DNA of 24,721 nucleotides from a virus: IMG/VR virus record IMGVR_UViG_3300025853_000614, positions 1 through 24,721 of that record; one strand, written 5' to 3'. The translations under genes were made by a program, and so were the position numbers. Positions 13,019-18,700 of this stretch are shown here, piece by piece; the stretch's first letter is position 1, and each line of letters opens with the position of its first letter. A model generated the notes under the pieces. The model saw only the letters and a program-made list of their open reading frames with translations. It was not told the DNA's origin and did not search any database.

Positions 13019-13414
13019 ATGGGACTGCGAATCACCAGAGCTGTAAATACGGTGGTTTACGGAGGATATGATTTAGATGACAAGCGTCCAAACTCATCCT
13101 TCGACCATCGTATATGGATTCGCGGAGTCAGGAATCATCGCGATCGACAGGAAGGGATCGTCAATATCAAAACTGGCTTGGGTGTCGAGGAACATGTCAT
13201 CCAAGTTGGCGACGACCCGCTTCACTTCGGTGAAGACTTGTCCATCGAGATGGTTGGTGTCCGCGACAGGATCGCCCAGGCTGAACCGTACTGCGAAGTA
13301 TGTGGCAGAGGGCATTCATTCACGGATCGACAAACACCCCAAGCGGAACTAGCACTCAACGCACCGCGCAACTACCGACTTATTCGAGACAACGCAAGGA
13401 GAAAATCTCGATGA
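13019..13414 (+). CDS. CsrA-like RNA-binding protein with a cysteine-containing insert (tentative)
   Basis: 131 residues. The last 60 look like CsrA split by an insert: GEDLSIEMVGVRD (71-83) resembles the second strand, then an insert with C92-x-x-C95-GRGH, then AELALNAPRNYRLIRDNARRK (109-129), which aligns with the CsrA segment ending NAPKEVAVHREE. R123 sits where the RNA-contacting Arg of CsrA would be. The N-terminus (LRITRAVNTVVY) also resembles the CsrA start, and RIWIRGVRN repeats the strand-2 pattern, so the protein may hold two halves. AAGGGA lies before ATG. It may bind phage or host mRNA. Confidence 0.42.
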   Translation: MGLRITRAVNTVVYGGYDLDDKRPNSSFDHRIWIRGVRNHRDRQEGIVNIKTGLGVEEHVIQVGDDPLHFGEDLSIEMVGVRDRIAQAEPYCEVCGRGHSFTDRQTPQAELALNAPRNYRLIRDNARRKSR

Positions 13415-13653
13415 ATGAACAGCAGCAAATCCAAATCAACGGTCAGACCTACAACGTTGATGATCTCAGTCAACCATGCAAGGAGCTTTTGGTCCGCGCA
13501 CAGAACGGTCAGAACGCTATGGCTGTTATGGGCACGATCATCGATTTGGCTCGCATCGGTCAAGAGGTCATCAACATCGATCTTCAGAAGCTACTTCCTA
13601 CACAAGAGGAAGAGGCTGAGCCTGAGATCGCTGAAGGTGAGCTGATCAACTAA
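13411..13653 (+). CDS. DUF6447-like small protein
   Basis: 80 residues. The start INGQTYNVDDLSQPCKELLVRAQ followed by a helical segment fits the DUF6447 pattern (a short beta-hairpin, then helices); the function of the family is unknown. The C-terminus is acidic (EEEAEPEIAEGE). ATG overlaps the previous stop (ATGA) and AAGGAG lies upstream. It is the last gene of the recombination operon. Confidence 0.6.
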   Translation: MNEQQQIQINGQTYNVDDLSQPCKELLVRAQNGQNAMAVMGTIIDLARIGQEVINIDLQKLLPTQEEEAEPEIAEGELIN

Positions 13654-13654
13654 T

Positions 13655-13799
13655 TCTCACTCCATGAGATAGGACAGGGGGAAACCCTACGAAGAACTGG
13701 TCAGAGGCACCAGTGTCCGAAACGCCTCACCTAATTCCGGTTGGCTCACGTTACGAGCTGGACTCTTAGTGTGGCTTGCCCCCTACGGGGGGCTTTTTT
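13655..13799 (+). ncRNA. Structured, pseudoknot-capable RNA of unknown class
   Basis: The gene-free stretch between 13654 and the integrase folds almost throughout. Helices seen: TCTCA/TGAGA (13655-13669); an outer helix GGACA (13672-13676) with TGTCC (13714-13718) that encloses GGG...CCC (13677-13687) and CTGGT/ACCAG (13697-13713); a loop segment GAGGC (13704-13708) complementary to GCCTC (13724-13728), which makes a pseudoknot; GGCTC/GAGCT (13743-13759); and the terminator stem. It may be a small RNA or a leader that controls integrase. No known riboswitch or ribozyme core was matched. Confidence 0.5.
13778..13799 (+). terminator. Rho-independent terminator before integrase
   Basis: GCCCCC-TACG-GGGGGC followed by six T. 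It ends the recombination operon and the structured RNA. The integrase ATG is only 13 bp further, so read-through or antitermination would control integrase level. Confidence 0.85.
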
Positions 13800-13811
13800 A
13801 CAGGGATGACA

Positions 13812-14771
13812 ATGAAGACACAAAACAATATAGTCCAAAAGGTTCCGAGCGCCTCTCCTGATTCATGGAGTAGAACTATGGGACTTTGTACTTTTGAGAA
13901 GCTTTCGAAAATTTACCTCACCACTTGTAGTCGGCGAGGGATCGAGAGGAACGGCACAGCCAAGCGCGTAATTAGCGAAATGGTTGATGAGTGGGGTGAC
14001 CACCAGCTCGACGAGATAACAACTCTCGACATTCGGGTTTTAGTGGGATCGCTTCAGCAGGAAAGAAAGCTGAAGAACAGCACCGTCAACTGTTACCTAA
14101 ACTACCTCAGGGCAATGCTGAACTTCGCGGTGGAGGAACTTGAAATGAAGTTCGTTCCACCGAAGATCAAAGCTTTAGAGGAGAACAGGAGGACAAACTA
14201 TCTGGAGCCGAATGAGGTCGGTAGACTGATTCGAGCACTGGATCCTCTGAGAGCAGACATGGCTGAGTTCGCATTCCTTACCGGGTTGCGTAACAACAAT
14301 GTTCGGACGCTCAAGTGGAGACACGTCAAGCATGGATTCTCTGTGCTGGAGTTCTCCGCAGCCGAGATGAAGAACAATAAGCCAGTGTCGATGTCGCTGA
14401 CAAGGGATTGTCAGGCACTGCTCAAGCGCAGGATGCGGATGAAAGAGGACCTCGAGCATACGAGCCGAAGGGTGTCGGATATCGAGTACGTTTTCTTCCA
14501 AGATAACGGGGAACCGTTGTCGCAGAAAAGTGTGGTTAACAAGACATGGAGACGAGCGGTAAAGATAGCTGGCTTGCCAGCGGGAACTACGTTCCACACG
14601 CTCCGACATTCCTATGCTTCGTACCACATTAAGGCGGGCACTCAAGCCGTCGAGTTAGTGGAGATGGGTAACTGGGCTTCACTCAATTCGGTAGCAAGAT
14701 ATACCCACCTAAACACGGAGCGGAAACGCGAAGTGGCTAACCGTATGCAAGGTGTATTGCGTCAGAAATGA
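13812..14771 (+). CDS. int: Tyrosine recombinase (phage integrase)
   Basis: 319 residues. The catalytic set is complete: R160 (LTGLRNNNVR), K187 (EMKNNK), H262-x-x-R265 (FHTLRHSYAS), W288 (MGNWAS) and Y297 (ARYTHL). The N-terminal 120 residues hold the SAM-like core-binding domain (STVNCYLNYLRAMLNFAVEE); the first 25 residues may bind arm sites. ATG at 13812 has AGGG seven bases upstream; ATG at 13806 is too close to it. It lies directly beside attP, with its stop codon touching the first arm-type repeat. It should insert the phage into a tRNA-Gly(GCC) gene. Confidence 0.95.
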   Translation: MKTQNNIVQKVPSASPDSWSRTMGLCTFEKLSKIYLTTCSRRGIERNGTAKRVISEMVDEWGDHQLDEITTLDIRVLVGSLQQERKLKNSTVNCYLNYLRAMLNFAVEELEMKFVPPKIKALEENRRTNYLEPNEVGRLIRALDPLRADMAEFAFLTGLRNNNVRTLKWRHVKHGFSVLEFSAAEMKNNKPVSMSLTRDCQALLKRRMRMKEDLEHTSRRVSDIEYVFFQDNGEPLSQKSVVNKTWRRAVKIAGLPAGTTFHTLRHSYASYHIKAGTQAVELVEMGNWASLNSVARYTHLNTERKREVANRMQGVLRQK

Positions 14772-14787
14772 TGGAGTGCAACCTTGA
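14771..14787 (+). other. attP arm-type site candidate P1
   Basis: ATGGAGTGCAACCTTGA, a 15/17 match to the site at 15007-15023 on the other side of the core and in the same orientation. It is a likely binding site for the N-terminal domain of integrase. Confidence 0.6.
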
Positions 14788-14835
14788 AGCCGGAGGGAAA
14801 CATGCTAGTCAGCGAACTAACCTATTCCCTTTCAT

Positions 14836-14850
14836 ACAGGTTGGAACCCA
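14836..14850 (-). other. attP arm-type site candidate P2 (inverted)
   Basis: On the minus strand this reads TGGGTTCCAACCTGT, sharing TGG-x-TTCCAACCT with the site at 15007-15023. Confidence 0.5.
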
Positions 14851-14882
14851 GTAAAGTGATGGTAAACCATTGATCTTACTGG
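14848..14882. repeat. Nested inverted repeat in the P arm
   Basis: CCAGTAA (14848-14854) pairs with TTACTGG (14876-14882), and ATGGT/ACCAT nests inside. No T-run follows, so it is more likely part of attP architecture than a terminator, but it could stall transcripts leaving integrase. Confidence 0.5.
14863..14875 (-). promoter_or_regulatory. IHF-type site candidate H1
   Basis: Reading TAAACCATTGATC, this matches the reverse of WATCAANNNNTTR at all defined positions except the last W. It lies between the arm sites and the core. Confidence 0.45.
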
Positions 14883-14894
14883 AGATGTTAAAAA

Positions 14895-14943
14895 TGGAGC
14901 GGGAAACGAGATTCGAACTCGCGACCTCAACCTTGGCAAGGTT
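14895..14943 (-). other. attP core: 3' half of tRNA-Gly(GCC)
   Basis: Read on the minus strand, this is the 3' part of a tRNA: anticodon arm AACC-TTGCCAA-GGTT, the T arm GCGAG-TTCGAAT-CTCGT, the acceptor strand TTCCCGC, discriminator T and an encoded CCA. The 5' half is absent and the sequence beyond 14943 does not continue a tRNA. A phage copy like this restores the host tRNA gene after integration. Crossover probably falls in the palindromic anticodon arm (14929-14943). Confidence 0.9.
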
Positions 14944-14963
14944 TCCATACGCATCCTCAGTAG

Positions 14964-14976
14964 AATCAATTACTTA
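14964..14976 (+). promoter_or_regulatory. IHF-type site candidate H2
   Basis: AATCAATTACTTA matches the IHF consensus WATCAANNNNTTR at every defined position. It lies between the core and the right-hand arm site, as in lambda-type attP. Confidence 0.55.
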
Positions 14977-15006
14977 CGAGAGGCGCTTGTAACGCTATCA
15001 CGATAC

Positions 15007-15023
15007 ATGGATTCCAACCTTGA
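15007..15023 (+). other. attP arm-type site candidate P'1
   Basis: ATGGATTCCAACCTTGA, a 15/17 match to 14771-14787 and related to the inverted site at 14836-14850. It marks the probable right end of attP. Confidence 0.6.
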
Positions 15024-15035
15024 CTGGTTTGGGAC

Positions 15036-15079
15036 GGCTCTCCACCGACCCCTAGATTAACGGAGAGCCTCCCCCTTTT
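15036..15079 (+). terminator. 8-bp inverted repeat, probable terminator
   Basis: GGCTCTCC (15036-15043) and GGAGAGCC (15062-15069) are perfectly complementary around an 18-nt loop and are followed by TCCCCCTTTT. It is a moderate rightward terminator placed between attP and the next gene, and could also be a protein-binding site. Confidence 0.55.
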
Positions 15080-15092
15080 ACAGGAGGTTAAG

Positions 15093-15377
15093 ATGGAAAC
15101 TTGGAATATTTTTCGCATCACCGATTACAACGAATGCCCACCACAGGTGACGTTCTATAACACTGCGAAAGACCGATACGATGCGGTCGAACTATTCAAA
15201 GATCAGGGTAAAGATTTAGCTCTGATTCAGTTCAACGTCATCCCTGTACAGCGGGTCAAGAGCGACTTGGTAGAGCTGCTGAATCTTGTTTCGGCAAGCC
15301 CTCAGTTTGGCGGTCTCGATGCACCAGAACCGATTAGAGAAAAGCGCACTTATGGTCACCTACGGGTGATTAAGTGA
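15093..15377 (+). CDS. Small hypothetical phage protein
   Basis: 94 residues, unrecognised, with a beta-rich start (METWNIFRITDY) and a helical middle (LVELLNLVSAS). An ideal AGGAGG site lies before ATG. It overlaps the next gene by 4 bp (GTGA). Being beside attP, outside the recombination operon, it may be a lysogenic-conversion or excision-related gene, but no excisionase pattern is evident. Confidence 0.65.
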   Translation: METWNIFRITDYNECPPQVTFYNTAKDRYDAVELFKDQGKDLALIQFNVIPVQRVKSDLVELLNLVSASPQFGGLDAPEPIREKRTYGHLRVIK

Positions 15378-15646
15378 CAGAGGATGAAGTCAAGCAAGCC
15401 AAAGAGCTTTTGGATAACGGGCAAAACTATTCGGGCGTCGGTCTGATTATGGGTTATCACCCAATAACAGTAGCCAAGAAGGTGAGGCAGTATGAGATAT
15501 ACGGGTCTTCACTTTTCAGCAAAGACCCAGCGCCAATCATTTCGATCGCTTATGACGATATGGAATCTTTTTCGAACTTGTCTTCGCCTTTTTCATCTTG
15601 GCTTTCTCAGCGGCACTCATCTCAGAAACAGTCTTCGGAGTCTTAG
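15374..15646 (+). CDS. Small HTH-like protein
   Basis: 90 residues. Residues 4-40 (EDEVKQAKELLDNGQNYSGVGLIMGYHPITVAKKVRQYEIYG, split as two helices around a turn) resemble the HTH of resolvases and transposases. The C-terminal third is Ser-rich and lies opposite a Lys-rich minus-strand frame, so the true end of selected coding is uncertain. The GTG start overlaps the previous gene (GTGA). It could regulate integration or the late operon. Confidence 0.55.
   Translation: MTEDEVKQAKELLDNGQNYSGVGLIMGYHPITVAKKVRQYEIYGSSLFSKDPAPIISIAYDDMESFSNLSSPFSSWLSQRHSSQKQSSES
15537..15620 (-). CDS. Possible 27-residue lysine-rich peptide (doubtful)
   Basis: A minus-strand frame MSAAEKAKMKKAKTSSKK... with about ten Lys and two Arg. 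It lies downstream of the 35-residue basic gene in the late direction and opposite the end of the rightward HTH gene. The upstream ribosome-binding site is poor. It may be a second DNA-binding peptide or a chance frame. Confidence 0.25.
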   Translation of the reverse strand: MSAAEKAKMKKAKTSSKKIPYRHKRSK

Positions 15647-15654
15647 CCGACTAA

Positions 15655-15762
15655 CTATCCTCGCTTGCGCTTGTTAGTAGCAGCTCGTTGACCCCGCTTG
15701 GGTAAAGACTTCTTCATGGATTTTTTGCCGCGCTTGCCCTTGCAGGGCTTGCCATCGTGCAT
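15655..15762 (-). CDS. Protamine-like basic virion peptide (35 aa)
   Basis: 35 residues with about 15 Lys/Arg and only one acidic residue (MHDGKPCKGKRGKKSMKK...), ending NKRKRG. It starts one base after the stop of the giant virion gene, with GAGGAAGAG upstream, and is therefore made with the late genes. Such composition suits DNA or RNA binding, for example packing DNA in the head or following it into the cell. No family recognised. Confidence 0.6.
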   Translation of the reverse strand: MHDGKPCKGKRGKKSMKKSLPKRGQRAATNKRKRG

Positions 15763-15763
15763 A

Positions 15764-18700
15764 TCACTCTTCCTCTAACGATTGCAGGTATCGGAACCTG
15801 CGCTGGAATTCAGCAGCAGTAGACTCACCAACGAGGAAGTCGGCTCGCTTGATGCTGCTCTTCAGGGTCGAATCCGTGATGTTGTATTTGGTGATGTCTC
15901 CGCTCATCAGAGCCTTGGCATCTTTCGCTGTGATTCCATTACTTCGCAGCACTTGCTTTATCTGTGAGTCGTTAAGACCGGAACGTCTCACCGCCTCGAC
16001 AATCTTGATCATCTTCTCGAACGCTTCTTTCCGCGCTCTGGAACTGACGTTAAACGACTGACGCAACTCTTCGTCACTGACCTCATTCACACCTCTGAAC
16101 GTGCTTCTCAGCAAGTCTGTTGATCGGCGCTTAGACTCGTTGAACTCGAACGCCTTGTAGTAGAGGGATATCTTCGGATCGAGTGTTGTAACCCGGAAGC
16201 CGACGAAGGCAGCGAGTTCGTCTTCTAGCTCATAGCGACGACCGGATGCTGTCACACCGCCATCGATTGCAGCCATGGTTCTGGTGACATTGTCGGTCAG
16301 AGATGGTGCAACGGCATCGAACATGTGTCCCGTGATATCTGCGAGTTGGCTGACGGGTGTATCCGATGGGTTATATACCGACGCTCCACTTGCTTTCTCG
16401 TTCTTCCAGATCTCAGCCAGAGCACCGAAAGCAATGTCCTGACCAAAGAACGGTGCGAGCATTTCGCTGGTAGCCTGAACGACTGCATCATCCAAAGGCT
16501 GGTCACGCAGCATCGCATTGATGGGTCGCTTCCAGTATGAGTATGGATCGAGAGCTGACAGGTCGAGGTACTGCAAGTTGCCATCCTTACGACCGATGTA
16601 AGCGAGGTTGGAATTTTGTGACCAGGGCGGTGCTAGCAGTCGTACTGCTTCGTCTTCTTCTTCGTCCACATCTAGCTGGTCTCGTAGTGCTGCTGTCAGT
16701 GCAAACGCACCACCAGAAACAATGCTCAGACCAGTGATTCTTTGCATGGCAACGTCACGCATATCAGGATCGTCAAGGTCCTGCTTCAGGTAACGCAGCA
16801 TGTTGAATGAGGTTCGGATAATCTCCGCAGGGAACGATACGAACGTACCTGCGAGCGGGAAGCGTCGGAGCCATGTACCCGCTTTACCCACCATCGAGTA
16901 CGTTGGGTAAGTGTTTCGGATACGCTCCGCTGCCAGTGGCTCAGCTTCCTCTCGAGTCAGACCCTTGTGCTCCATGAGGATCGATATCTCATTTTCGAAG
17001 CCAATGATCTTCCAGAAGTCATCACCAAACTGATAAAGCTTAGGCAGTGTGTCGAACAACATTTTTTTGCCGAACTTGGCTGGAGGGTTGTCGAACAGCT
17101 TGTTCTGGAATGTCAGCTCCATCTTCGACTCATCTAAGAGAGCCATCATTTCACCAGCGTATGGGGTGTCGTAAATCACACCCAACTGCTTCAGCTTCCG
17201 AACATACTCTAGCTGCTTGTCCTTACTACCGACCAACGTGCTGAACGTGCTAGCAGCCTGACCTGCCTTGTCTAGGTTGAAGTGACCGTTTGCCAGCGTG
17301 AAGAAGTACGCAGACATATAGTTACGAGCCATTGTCGTTGGTGCGATAACGGTCTTGCCGAACTTGACCCAGCCGTTAGCCTGAACAACCCATCGATACC
17401 AGTCAGACATTTGCTCCTTATCAAGAGCCTCCTTAAATGCCTGATGAATTTCTGGCGTTGTCTTCATGCCCGACAACGGCGCAAGTGCAGAGCTGCCGTC
17501 TGGTGCGAATGTTGTAAATGCTTCGGTGGGAGCATCATCTTTGTTGAACAGGTAGACGCCTTCACCATCCTCTTTGATCTTCTTGAGGAATCGGTCGTTG
17601 AACAATAGCCGGGACATTTTGGTAGCAGATTTGCCGAAGTTGACTCGGGGATCTACATACTCACCAAGCAACTCTCTGATCTCTGGAGCTATGTCTTTTC
17701 TCTGCTTTAGAATCGACAGATCTTTTGCGCCCAGCATTGATTCTTTGATCATTGACTCCATCGAGTCATAAGCGGTGCCGTCTTTCAGAAGCTCATTGAG
17801 TACACGCTGGGGGTTGGTTGCCCCATTCTTTTTGAGGTACTCACGCGCTCTGTTAAGCACCTCATCTGGCACCTTAGTAGCCCACTTGGGATCATCATGG
17901 ACACGGTATGATCGATGCACGTATTGACCGAGGTTACCGGCAATCGTTTCGATGAGATCGACCTTGGCTCGAGCTGCCTCATTTTGTCCGTCGCCGACTA
18001 AGCGAACGGCATCATCGAACAATACCTGTGCGTACTCCTCAGACATGTTGTCGAGGTAGGCTCGCATGGTGAGGATTGCATCTTTGACATCACCGGGCAG
18101 ACCCATTGAGTCGATCTCGCTGACGTTCTGTAGTGCGTCGTTGAGCTTCTTCTGGGTGGCGTCATCGATGTCACTGCCGTATGCCGCCTGTACAGCACGG
18201 TCATAGCCGCCAAGCATTGAGCGCACGTCTATCTCAACTGCGCCTAGCTCGGAGTCTCTCTCGATCTTTAGTTTGAATACTGACTCGGGCAGTAAGCCAC
18301 CCGGTGCAAGGTAACGCCGGAGCTGAGTTTTTACACGCTGGAAAAGAGTCTTGTTCTTCTCTTTGATCTCAGCGTTTAGGACCTCGTTGTCCTGTTGCTC
18401 CTGCTCTACTGGTCCTGCGTCTTGGACTGCGTCGGGTTCTGGACTGGCTGGAATGTCACTGACTCTGTCGTCTGCGACGGCAGCTCTCTCAGGTACTCGC
18501 CCTGCGTCCACGCTTTCACTGGCTTGTTCCGTTTCAGCGCCACTCTGGCTATCTCGTCCAGCTCCTCCAATCTCTTGAACTTGAACTGGTCCAGCGTCGG
18601 CAGGTGCCCGAATGTCTCCTGATACTTGTCCAGATTGGGCGTCAGAGACTGTTTCTTCAGAACGGTACGCATCTACTGCACTCCTAAAATAATCGTATGT

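Noticed and set aside
13671-13730. Hammerhead, twister or other known self-cleaving ribozyme
   Set aside because: A CCGAAAC string is present, but the conserved CUGANGA partner and other core nucleotides are missing; the twister and HDV cores do not fit.
13776-13811. Longer N-terminus for integrase
   Set aside because: It would read through the terminator stem; ATG at 13812 has a proper ribosome-binding site.
14175-14645. 156-codon leftward frame
   Set aside because: Antisense to the catalytic domain of integrase; composition and lack of a start signal mark it as a shadow.
14895-14943. Complete tRNA gene
   Set aside because: Only the anticodon arm, T arm and acceptor 3' strand are present; no D arm or 5' acceptor strand follows.
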